Source: Scleroderma bovista (lineage: Eukaryota; Basidiomycota; Agaricomycetes; Boletales; Sclerodermataceae). Taken from it: a DNA stretch of 59,009 nt. The DNA is taken from assembly GCA_037178675.1 (NCBI GenBank), contig JAYMGJ010000355.1, forward strand, positions 1-59,009, in the 5' to 3' direction. The notes below the pieces were generated by a model. The model was not told the origin of the DNA and did not search any database. It saw nothing but the letters and a program-made list of their open reading frames with translations. This document shows positions 45,567-55,660 of the stretch, one piece after another (the first letter of the stretch is position 1; each line of letters starts with the position of its first letter). The position numbers and the translations under genes are program-made.

Positions 45567-47197
45567 TCATAAGGAGAGTGGATCCGGGCCAGGACACAGT
45601 GCCATCATGTTGAACGCCAAGCTTTTAACTCGTGGGAGATAGACATCCTTCACATGCTTGGCGGTGTCCTAGGATCACGTTTAGAACCAACACATCGAAG
45701 CTTCAGCAGACAAAGTCCATTCACCTTGAGCAAATCCTTGCACTCGCCCCTGTCGATAGGGCCCATCCGCATTCCATCCAGTTCCACTAGTCTCCACTCT
45801 TCTTGCTCACCCACTCCTTCGCCAGGCTCTTCCACGCTCACGCCCTCTTCCTCGCGGACATGTGCACGCCTGCTTGGAGCTGGAGCACGTACAAATGCCG
45901 TAAAGTGCAACTCTGTATTCATGTCCGCCTCGGATGCGTTCGTTTGTCCAGAATTCGCTGCGGCGGCATGGATAGAGCCGAAGAGGGATGTTTCTTCTAG
46001 AAGTTTGGCACGTTCGACAGGGGTTTTGTCTGTGTGCACAAAGTTGATGAATCGAGAGTGCGGGTCGGGGTGCAACAACACAGCAGTCAATGGTGGAATA
46101 AAGGGGAAAAATGGGTGGCGAGCCATACATGAACCAAACGGACGGTGGACATACCTTTGCACTGATCTATGAACACCGCGAGTGGTGACTCCGGGGCCAA
46201 GGTCACGGCCGACTTTCACAATTTCAATTCAAAAGAGAAGATGAAGTGTTAGCTGCGATCCAATCTCAGGAGTAAACACATACATTGGCCAGCGCATGGA
46301 TGAGAGCCATCGTACCGCATGCATTTGGTATCTTGTTTGTGAAATGTTCAACGCCACGCAACACGGCCCCTCCCGAAACACGAGGGCCAACGGGACGTAC
46401 CGTCTGCTTCATCCAGAATATTGTCGGATCAACGGATTCCTGGCCTACTTCCTTAAACTTAGCGTCCTCTTCGCGGTACTCGTCTTTGATTGCTTCTTTG
46501 TAAGGGAAACAGAGACAGACAGCTTGGGCGCCAGGAGTGACCATGTCGAGCAGCTATTTCATGCAAAATATTTCAGCGCAAGGGGACAAACATAAATGTA
46601 TGATAGCGAGGAGATGTTTCGACGATCATGCAGTCCATCAAGGGAACACTCCACTGAACCGACTCCAACTCCGACTCCCTTTGCCTCTAGGCACCATAAA
46701 GGAGAAGGGACGCGGAAGCAGACGGTCAGAAAAGAAGGAACATGGCCGTCGGAATGGAACACGGAAGTTAGACTTACTGCATCATCTAGACCATATATAT
46801 CCTCGAAGTGGGCCTGTGATCTGACGAGTCCGGCCGCATATGCCCACTGACATCGATTGAAGCAGGCCCGTCGAACGGGGTTTGTTCATCCCGACCCGTT
46901 CAAATCGGTCATAGTAAGAATACGTTCGTCGGAGCGATCGTACCACGTCACGGTGGTTGTCGTGATGTGGATAGCGGTGAGGATATAGGTACATGGGCGT
47001 ATCAAACCAGTTGGTTTGCACTGTATACGATGCACTCACGTCGTTAAAAACCTGCGGGCAGCGCATCGAGTTGGCGCGATAAGCACGAAAAGGGGGGGCA
47101 TCGGTGGGTGAGAATTTGTGTTTCTGATGCAGGATCAGTGAGTACTGACATTTGGATTGCTCTCGAGGGGGATCCATTTCGATTTATTCTCGGACAT
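45567..47197 (-). CDS. UCH-type ubiquitin C-terminal hydrolase (UCHL3/YUH1)
   Basis: Eight exons (47197-47150, 47051-47040, 46846-46778, 46553-46401, 46331-46284, 46212-46155, 46029-45725, 45668-45567) encode 264 residues. The start MSENKSKWIPLESNPN leads over a 12-nt micro-exon (VFND) into WAYAAGLVRSQAHFEDIYGLDD. The peptidase C12 catalytic set is complete: Gln93 (WMKQT), Cys99 (IPNACGTMALIHAL), His171 (ELHFTAFV) and Asp214 (LVELDGMRMGPI). The crossover loop (about 155-165) holds SGQTNASEAD. An acidic insert (REEEGVSVEEPGEGVGEQEE) before the catalytic Asp is longer than usual. These cysteine proteases free ubiquitin from small adducts. Introns of 98, 193 and 224 nt are unusually long for this window. 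An antisense frame of 172 codons (45654-46172) is a shadow of this gene. Confidence 0.92.
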
Positions 47198-47920
47198 GTT
47201 GAGGCCTATCCTATGGCAGTGGTTTGTGGATCTGACGAGTGTTGGAGATACGTGAGACATCCCAGCACTGCCACTGCCAGGCCCTTAGCCATGCGTATAA
47301 CGGACTGCGTTTTTTCTCATCACTACGGAGCGTAGCTTCTGATTTCTGCTGGCTGCAACTAATAATATATCTTCCACGGGTCGGACATTGCTTGTCGCCG
47401 GTTCACAATTGGCAACGGCTTGATTGCAATGTTTCCTGGAGCGGTGGTTATGGGCAACTTTGCCTCCGGTGGCGCCCAATGATTGGAAGAATGGAATTGG
47501 CCAGTCGAAGTATCTGGGACGAGGAGATCCACGGTTGATCGATGGATAGCAACTAGGATTACTGTAACTGAGGTTTTATCGACGGAACCCACATGGCGCC
47601 ACCGCTGATAATGCGCGCGATTGGAATTCCGCCGGTAGCACTGGCACTGATAGCATCTTATCTGAGTGTCCAGAAGGGCGCGAAAGGTTGGAAGGGGACA
47701 CGAGATGGTTGGCGTTATCAGATGGACTACTACGGAGCATAGGAATGAACGGCCAGGGTCGGCTTTCGCGTCCGTGATCAATTGCTTCCTCCCTCCAATC
47801 CGCGCGCGCGTTCGATTACTCCGGACTTGACACGTGCAATACAGTCTCACTGTCCTTACAACCCATGTATAAAGTCCCCATCGTCATGGATCCATCCGTC
47901 ATTCTCATCCCGTCTGCGAC
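47198..47920. promoter_or_regulatory. Divergent promoter region, UCH / P450
   Basis: 723 bp between the two starts. On the P450 side there is a TATAAA at 47868-47873 and a CACGTG palindrome at 47831-47836. No gene seen. Confidence 0.55.
47868..47873 (+). promoter_or_regulatory. TATA box of the P450 gene
   Basis: TATAAA lies 48-53 bp before the ATG at 47921, a usual distance for an inducible fungal gene with a short leader. Confidence 0.6.
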
Positions 47921-50347
47921 ATGGCCTACGAGAACAACGCCAACTTCCGTCTCCGCATAGCAAGGGACATCTTTCGTCTTGTGTTTGTACCCCCCCTTGC
48001 TCTCTTCATCAGTATCCATGTTGCCCGCATCCGTCTTGGATGGTGGGCGCCCGCAGCCTACACCCTGTCCATAGTTCTCGCGGCAGTGGCAAGAGTTCAA
48101 TATACCGACATGGTCCAACGCAGGGAGGCCAAGCAGCTCGGCGCCAGACTCATTCCCAGAGTCATTGGAAAGTGGCCGGGGAACATCGACGTCATGCTCA
48201 AGCTCAAGAAGGGCTTGTCAAATGGTTATATTTACCAGGCATACTTGGAACTCTTCGAAGAGTATCAGTGCACCACACTGAATACCCGCTTCCTATGGAT
48301 GGACAATGTGAGTATCACCCCACTGGCATTCTTTATCTGACTATGGGAACTACTAGATCATCTCAATGGACCAAGAACACTGCAAGTACGTCCTCGCGAC
48401 TGGCTTCAACCACTTCTGGCGCGGTACGGCCCAGAGAGAACGCCTGTAGGTCGGTTTAACCCCTGACACCCATAGTTGTTTCATCTCTCCCAGTGAATCT
48501 TTCCTCGGAGACGGCATCTTTAATCGCGACGGTGACGTGAGTGGGATTTCCCCCATCTGCAGCGCTCTCACTGTATTGACAACCATCAACTCCTGTAGGT
48601 GTGGAAAGCTGTAAGTCAGGGACCCAATCACCATCGTTTGCATGCTCACCTCTCTATCATCATTTCCGCACGCTTAGCATCGCACTCTCGCGCGCCCTTT
48701 TTTCACCCGCGACCGCATATCTGATTTCGACCTATTCGAGCGGTACACCTCCCGTACACTCGCCATACTCTCCGAAAAGGCCACTTCGAATCAGCCCATT
48801 GACCTCCAGGATCTGTACGCCCGCTTCACCATCGATGCTGCTTCCGAGTTCCTTTTCGGCAAGAACCTCGACACCCTGTCCGGAAAACTTCCTCAACCTG
48901 CGTCAGCTACACTGTACGAGCGCGGATCGACAACAGATGACGCCTGGGGGACTTTCGTTAAGGCGTTTGAGACGCTGCAGCATATCAGCACCCTCCGTGC
49001 ACGCTTGGGTCTCATCTGGCCCATATTTGAGCTGTTCGACGATAAGACAGCACCATATGTCGATACCATCAGGCAGTGGGTTGATCCACTCGTGCGGGAG
49101 GCACTGGAGGACAATGCTGCGGCAAAGCGGGCGGGCAACTTGGGCGAGAAAACTTTCTTGCAGCACCTTGTCGATAGCACCGAAGGTTGGTTGCTTTTGA
49201 CTTGGCGTTCGGCAATTCTAATGATCATGTCCTTAGATATTGGCAAGATTCGGGACCAGCTTCTTAATATGCTACTAGCAGCCAGAGATACGGTACAGTC
49301 GATTCCGATTTGTCGGAGTCGGACACTGACATTCTACATCAGACATCGTGCCTATTGACCTATGTCACTTATTTCCTTGCGCTCCACCCAGATGTGGCGG
49401 AGAAGCTACGGAAAGAAGTTGATGCAGTTTGCGGTGATCGTCCTGCAACGTATGAAAATATCAAGAAACTGAAGTACAGTAAGTGGGTTTGCCTTTCGAA
49501 CGGATTCATGCCTTTCATATTATGATACAGTGAAAGCTGTCATCGATGAGGCCCTTCGACTCTTTCCCCCGGTCCCGTTGAACCAGCGTCAAAGCCGCCC
49601 CCTTTCAGGCACACTCCCTGCACCAGATCGGACGTTCCCCCACGAATCCCAGAAACCTTTGTACATGCCCAAGGATACGGTCTTCATCTATTCGACCCTG
49701 TTGATGCAACGAAACAAGGAGCTTTGGGGTCACGATGCGGACATTTTTGATCCAGAGCGGTGGTTGGACCCCAAGAGGCTCTCGAGATTTACGTCGAACC
49801 CAATGATGTTTACACCGTTTAGCGCGGGACCTCGAATTGTGAGTATTCCTTCCCCTTTTTTTTGGCGAGAAAAAAATGCCTCGTTCGGCTGCAGTTGATC
49901 TGAGTCATCAGTTCAGCGATGAGCGCTCCTGTTTCCCTTTTCTCTGTTTTCTGATGCTTGTGCTGATGGAATGATATCTTTTCTTCGCATATCTCTTTCC
50001 ACCCTGCGCCCATAACCATTTTCGTCGGATTCCCCTTTGGGCGGACACAGTGCATCGGCCAAAACTATGCCTACAATGAAGCTTCCTACTTCCTTGTTCG
50101 ACTCATGCAAAATTTCTCCACTTTCACGTTGGCTCCTGACGCCCAACCATCCTCGTCCCTCCCTCCCGCAGAATGGAAAGCTGGGCGTGGACGGATGGCC
50201 ATTGAACAGGTGCGGCCAGAAGCAGCCATGACCTTATTTATCAAAGTAAGTCGGTTTCGCTGTGGGGTTGCTTTGATTCTAACAACGCGTTAGGGTGGCC
50301 TGTGGGCAAGACTGGGAAAATCAAGCTCTCCTGGAAAGTTCCTGTGA
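47921..50347 (+). CDS. Cytochrome P450, CYP63-like
   Basis: Ten exons (47921-48307, 48357-48445, 48494-48536, 48599-48610, 48678-49185, 49237-49292, 49343-49478, 49531-49838, 50051-50245, 50294-50347) encode 595 residues. An N-terminal membrane anchor with two hydrophobic stretches (about 18-60) is followed by the fold: WKAHRTLARPFF (helix C), LLAARDTTS (helix I), EALR (Glu417-Arg420), PERW, and the haem signature FSAGPRICIGQN with Cys514. Size and motifs match the basidiomycete CYP63/CYP52-like clan, which hydroxylates alkanes, fatty acids and aromatics in the ER; the subfamily is my guess. Exon 4 is a 12-nt micro-exon (VWKA). The intron just before the haem Cys is 212 nt, four times the local norm. 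Intact. Confidence 0.92.
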
Positions 50348-50734
50348 TATGCCTCTTTCAAGGCCGATTGCAGACCATGACGAAGCACGACGGACAGCAG
50401 AACAACGATACTTTGCAATAACCTCTGTATCATAATTCTCCCATGGACTAAAGTTTGTATTTATAGTATTGTTTGTGTGGTTGTAGACGGCCCTACGGGC
50501 TTGAATATATACAAGTCACTTGCCTGGCGCAAAACACGAGCCGGAAACATTGTTTGATATGGAAAGGCCCTATAGGAAACACTTTCGTCTATCTTGTGCA
50601 CAGCATGCCAGTAAAACCTTGTTGCAAGGTCATAGTAACACATGATGAATAACAAGTTTTTCTACACACTCAGTATTGTGACGAACGATTAGGATGGAAA
50701 GCACGACGAGTGTCCGAAGCTTACTACCCATCCA
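50348..50734. other. Convergent 3' flanks
   Basis: About 390 bp between the P450 stop and the stop of the small secreted protein gene. No gene seen. Confidence 0.6.
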
Positions 50735-51252
50735 TTAGTTAACATAGAGGGTGATGTTGTTATTTTGCACATATGGGTGATTGTTGGCCTTCGACATGCG
50801 AAGATTAGAATTCCTCCATGTATATAGTCCAGTACGAACGCTTACCCCTGTGAAGGCAAAGTGCGTCACACTCAAGACAGCGGGTCCTAATTCCTTCGGG
50901 ATGGTGACGCTAATGTCCTGAGTAGGCGGTTTGAAGTGCCCTTTGTGTAGAATTTTGCCAATGCCGTATGGGTCAACTGCAGGGCATGATAGGGGGTGAT
51001 TGCTGAAACAGGGGTAGAACCCGATCACGATCGCTACTTCGTTGACGGGCGTGGATGTCGACTAATGGAGAGGATGAGTGACACTGGATACGGTTTGCTC
51101 ATATGACCTACAGCCTTGTATGCCACCTGGACGGTGATAGTCTTACCCCCAGTGACTGAGGAATAGTCAGCAGGCTGGGTGATCTTGACATCCTGCGCTA
51201 AGGCATAGGTGACAGCGGAGACAGCAAGTGCGGCGAGCGAAAGAAACTTCAT
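50735..51252 (-). CDS. Small secreted protein, unknown function
   Basis: Two exons (51252-51112 and 51061-50735) encode 155 residues. The first 20 (MKFLSLAALAVSAVTYALAQ) are a clear signal peptide. The mature part is a beta-rich, Ig-like sequence (VKITQPADYSSVTGGKTITVQVAY, then VNEVAIVIGFYPC, LSCPAVDP, DISVTIPKELGPAVLSVTHFAF) ending in NNNITLYVN. Two cysteines (in YPC and LSCP) could pair. This layout recurs in small secreted proteins of Agaricomycetes that have no assigned function. A possible further intron (donor at FTG) was not modelled because the frame stays open. It could be a cell-wall or host-interaction protein; nothing in the sequence decides. Confidence 0.78.
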
Positions 51253-51490
51253 ATCAGGTCTGTGGTTTCTGCACATGTTAACATGATTCTTTATGTACGC
51301 GGGCCAAGGCTTTTACGGTCATTTATCGCCTGGGGTGAGCATGATCTCCGCAAGTGCGGTACTCACATTAGCCTGCTAACGTCCGAAATGCCACGTACAA
51401 CAACTAGATGGCCCCACCGATCCAGGTAGTGATATTTGAAGCGTATGCTTTAAAATATGACATATGCCAGTGGAAAAAGGCACTGCTCAT

Positions 51491-51511
51491 GGGGAGGGGG
51501 GGGGGAGGGGG
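51491..51511 (+). repeat. G-run, possible quadruplex
   Basis: Twenty-one bases consist of G except for two single A, in blocks of 4, 10 and 5. It meets the usual rule for an intramolecular G-quadruplex and is also an assembly-error hotspot. Confidence 0.7.
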
Positions 51512-51724
51512 CTAGGCAAAAAAATACTGTGGAGCAGACTGACAGGGCTGCAGGTTGGAGTACCACCAAGGCGGTCCGTGTTTTTAGGCTGAATGTATGT
51601 AGTGCATTAGGTCAGCGTCCGATGGTTCATTGTACCACCACCGATATTGTCCCGGTTGGTAAGAACAAAACTGCTCTGTCCCGATATCCCGGGAGACTCT
51701 AACTAAAAGCCTGTCCAGTGTCGG

Positions 51725-51808
51725 GAACCTGGTTAGGTTCTGGGTGCGGTTACCTAGGTCACAGTCATAGTGTTGTGAGAACCTGGCGCGCGGAACCCAG
51801 TTAGGTTC
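51725..51808. repeat. Two related short palindromes
   Basis: GAACCTGGTTAGGTTC (51725-51740) and GAACCCAGTTAGGTTC (51793-51808) are inverted repeats of GAACC/GGTTC with a GTTA-containing centre, 68 bp apart. A third half-site (GAACCTGG) is at 51779. They could be transcription factor sites or remnants of a small element. Confidence 0.5.
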
Positions 51809-52280
51809 TCGAGACTGGAGGACCTAAAAAGTGACGTCGTCAGACGCGTTCAACGGAATGCTATTCAGCTTACTTCAAACCTAGTTTTCATTTGTATTAG
51901 TACTAGCCATTCTCTAATCAATCAGGGTTTTGCTTGCGGACAACTGTTTTGAATATCGAATCTGCACTGGCCAAGGTGACTCTGAATCGCACCATGCCAC
52001 TGCTCACAAAAGGGTTGCTTTTAGGTATGTCGGGAGGGCGCCTGTCTGTTCAAATCCGCTCGACATTGAAGTGGCTGGGCAGGCACAAAGTGAATGACCA
52101 ATGGTTTCCCACGGTGCAGCGATGGGCCTGAACCTTCTTTTTTTGTGCCCGCCTCGAAATCATTCGCCATCGCTCGACGACGAAAAATCCGGGAAGCCCC
52201 TGCTCCCATCATCATCCCACAAAATGTGAGGCGACTGCTTTTTATGCCTCGATTTATACCTACAAATCTTTACAGCTACA

Positions 52281-55200
52281 ATGGCGCCGTTCACAAAACC
52301 AGAGGCCGTCCTGAAGCAGGCAGAGGGCCTCGTATCGGTTGGACAGACACATGCTGCGCTCCAGTCATTGACGGAGATGTTCACTTCCAAGAAGTTCCGT
52401 TCAGCACCTTTGGCCGTCCTGGAACCAATCTTACTTCGCTTCGTCGAGCTCTGTGTCGACATGCGCAAGGGCCGCACAGCAAAAGAAGGGCTTATGCAAT
52501 ACAAAAACATCGCACAGAACTCGAATGTCGCATCAATAGAGGTTGTCATTCAGAGATTTCTGCAACTTGCCGATGCTAAAGTTCAAGAAGCACAAGAGAA
52601 GGCGGACAAAGCCGTGGCCGTGGATGTCGATGATCTCGAGGCAAGCGAAACACCCGAGAGCATTTTATTGGGAGCAGTCAGCGGCGATCAGAGCAAGGAT
52701 CGGACGGATAGAGCACTAGTCACCCCCTGGCTTAAATTCTTGTGGGAGAGTTATCGCACATCGCTTGAAACCCTGAAGAACAACGCACGATTAGAAGTCA
52801 TATACCAGGTTCGTTCCCTCCATCTGGACCCAGAATGTCACTCACCCTTTGTGTGGCATATAGCAAGTGGCACAGCAGGCATTTCGTTTCTGCTTGAAGT
52901 ATCAACGGAAAGTGGAGTTCCGCAGACTATGTGAGACCTTGCGACTTCACCTTGCCAACGTCGCAAAATATGCACACCAACCTCATGCCATCAACCTTGC
53001 TGATCCAGAGATCTTGCAACATCACCTTGACACACGATTTGCTCAGCTTAATACTTCTGTCGAACTTGAGCTTTGGCAAGAGGCCTTCCGCTCCGTTGAA
53101 GACATACATAATCTGCTTACGATGGCCAAAAAACCTCCTCGTCCTGCTATGATGGCTAATTATTACGAAAAGCTAACGAAGATCTTCCTTATGAGTGGTA
53201 ACTCCTTATACCACGCAGCCGCGTGGGGCCGATATTATGCGGTCATCTCAAGCATCGGTGGTAAGTCGGACGAAGAAATGAGCCGCTTGGCGGGTCAGGT
53301 ACTTGTTAGCGCCCTGGCTGTACCTGTCGGACAACAGCCTGATGAGGAGGAATCAAGAGGCAAGACCACGCGATTAGCTGCCCTCCTTGGTCTCACCAAG
53401 GCTCCCACACGTGCTGGGCTGCTGAAAGATGCTGTAGGTACCCTTCTAAATACTATTCACGATCATGTCCAATCGAGCTTCATATGGATAGTTATCTCGG
53501 GATGCTTTGCGACTATCTCCTGGATCCATCAAAGCTTTGTATAATCTCCTTGAAGTTTCCTTTGATCCACTTACTCTATGTGCCTCCACCGCACCAATTC
53601 TTGCAACCCTTTGCGCCGACGACACGCCGTATACGGGTTACCGGCCCCTACTTGCTCGTGCACTTCTCTCGCGACTTCTCGCGCAATTGTCCCAAGTCTA
53701 CACTACTCTCAAGCTCAGTGCCCTTCTTAATCTCGTCGAACCTGTAGATGGTTTTGGTGCGGAACAGGTCGAGGCCTACCTCATGGGTTGCGCCCGCCGA
53801 GGCGAGCTCCGCGTGCGCGTGGATCATGCGAGCGAGACAATCACTTTCGTTGATGAAGCATTTACACATGTGGACGACTCCGCACAAGCATCAACGTCCG
53901 GTCGTGAAGCTACCGTGCAACCTTCGTCTGCCGAAGTTGTCCGCACACGCCTCAGCACGCTTGCTTGTGTCCTTCATGATGCACTGCGAGTAATCGAACC
54001 GACGCCTGTAGAGGAAGACCCCGTGGCCGCTCAAAATACGCGGTTTGGAGAACTAGTTGCTGCAGCTAATGCGGAGCGCCGTGCGTTAGCATTGCGCAGG
54101 GCTATCGTCGCTCGTCGCCGCGAGTTGTTGTCTGAGCTGTCTGTGCGCAAGGAGAAGGAAGAAGCGAGCAGGCGCGCAGAGATGTCCCGGGTAAAGAAAG
54201 CTATGGAGGAGCAGAGAGAAAAGGAGGAAACACGCAAGAGGGAACTCGAGCGAGCACGAAAGGAGATCGAGTCAATTCGAACAGAGGAAGCGAAGAAGCT
54301 TGCGCAGGACTTGATCAAGCGCAGTGGACTGAAAGTGTCCGCCAATGTGAGTGCAGTGTCCAACATTTCTTATGCAACTTTATAACTCATTGATTACAGG
54401 ACATGGAGGATCTCAGTAAGGATCGCCTGATGCGCCTGCAAGTTGAGCAGCTGGAAAAGGAGAAGCGGGACATGAACGAGCGCCTTCGTGTTGTTGCAAA
54501 ACGCATCGATCACATCGAAAGAGCTTACCGGAAAGACGAGAGACCTCTTCTTGCCCAGGACTATGCAGAACAACAGGCTGCTGATCGCACCACCTTCGAG
54601 GCCCTTCAAAAAGCGCGTGTTGAGAACAGTTTGGCAGCTCACAACGATGCCGTCGCCACCAAGAAGCGCCTGTCGCGCATGCTGTCCGACTTTGGCACAT
54701 ACAAATCTACGATTATCGCGAAGCGTCAAGTAGAACACAAGCAGAAGCACGCAGTGGCCATGGAGAAAATGCAGCAAGAGAAGAACGAGCGGATTGAGGC
54801 CTACAATGCGAAGAAAGAAGCGGAAAGGCGCGAGCGAGAAGAGGCAGAGGCTGCCGTAAGAGCCGCAGAGGAAGAGCGCCAGCGGGAGGAGGCCGGTGGG
54901 TATACATGCTTCCTTTAATTCTTCATCTCACTTTGGACGCAGAACAACGGGCAAGGGAAGAAGAAGAAGAAGCCAAGAAGCGCGAAGAAGAGGAGAGATT
55001 GGCTGCTGCTCGCAGAGAACGTGAGCTTGAACGCCAAGCTGCCGCTGAGGAAGCCAAGAGGAAAGCTCAGCGGGAAGCGGAGGCGGAAGAGCACAGAGCT
55101 CAGCGTAATTTGCAGCCTTCCACAGATGGTTGGAGGCGCGCTGCGACGTCACTGACTTCCCCCGCGCGTGCAATGCCCCCACGAGCAGAGAGCCCTGCTC

Positions 55201-55511
55201 CCAGCCCTGCATCTGCGACGGCTACTGGAAAATATAGGCCCGGAATGTTTTCAAGTCAGCGACCAGAGAGCCCTGCACCTACCAGTCCAGCTCCTTCTGC
55301 ACCTGCGCCCAAATACAGGCCTCCTGGAGCAGTCGGTGGAGCAGTGGGTGGAGGTGTTTCATGGCGGCAGCGAGAGGCTGAGAAGGCGGCTCAGAAACAA
55401 ACGGCTTCACCAGCGGTCAGTAACGCGCCGTTGCCAGGGTCCAAAGACGACGAAGGATTTGAAAAACCCACCAAAGCCTGGAGACCAAAGCGGTTACAAG
55501 GCCAGTCGTAG
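52281..55511 (+). CDS. TIF32: Translation initiation factor eIF3 subunit a
   Basis: Five exons (52281-52808, 52864-53433, 53492-54346, 54400-54895, 54943-55511) encode 1,005 residues. The N-terminal half starts MAPFTKPEAVLKQAEGL and contains TPR-like helices and a PCI domain (about 320-500: YHAAAWGRYYAVIS, then LEVSFDPL and the winged-helix part SALLNLVEPVDGFGAEQVEAYL). From about 580 it becomes a long charged coiled coil (REKEETRKRELERARKEIE and KREEEERLAAARRE types) and ends in a Pro/Ser/Ala-rich tail with three PGMFSSQRPESPAP-like segments (KYRPG, KYRPP). eIF3a scaffolds eIF3 on the 40S subunit and helps mRNA recruitment and scanning. Introns are 47-58 nt. Intact. Confidence 0.95.
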
Positions 55512-55660
55512 TGTGTATCTAGGGTTCATTGCTATATGCATTTATGTTGGGCTGATTTCGAGTACCATATAATTTCCATGTTGTGTCAGTACAAATGCTA
55601 GTGTATGCCTGTCTACAAGTAGTCCATGTGAGATAGATACATTGGCAGGGAACATTAGGG

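Larger units (their letters stand above)
51253..52280. other. Intergenic region of about 1 kb
   Basis: It is the divergent upstream region of the secreted protein and eIF3a genes. It holds a G run (51491-51511) and a pair of GAACC..GGTTC palindromes (51725-51808). No gene seen. Confidence 0.6.

Noticed and set aside
45654..46172. 172-codon plus-strand open frame
   Set aside because: It is antisense to the UCH coding exon, whose catalytic His and Asp motifs are unmistakable; serine-rich translation is typical of an antisense shadow.
46782..47177. 131-codon minus-strand frame starting MDPPREQSK
   Set aside because: It reads UCH exon 1 and its introns in the wrong frame; the spliced UCH model from ATG 47197 explains the region.
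50785..50860. Short intron in the secreted protein gene (donor gtaagc)
   Set aside because: Only about 32 nt would fit before the next acceptor and the frame is open without it.
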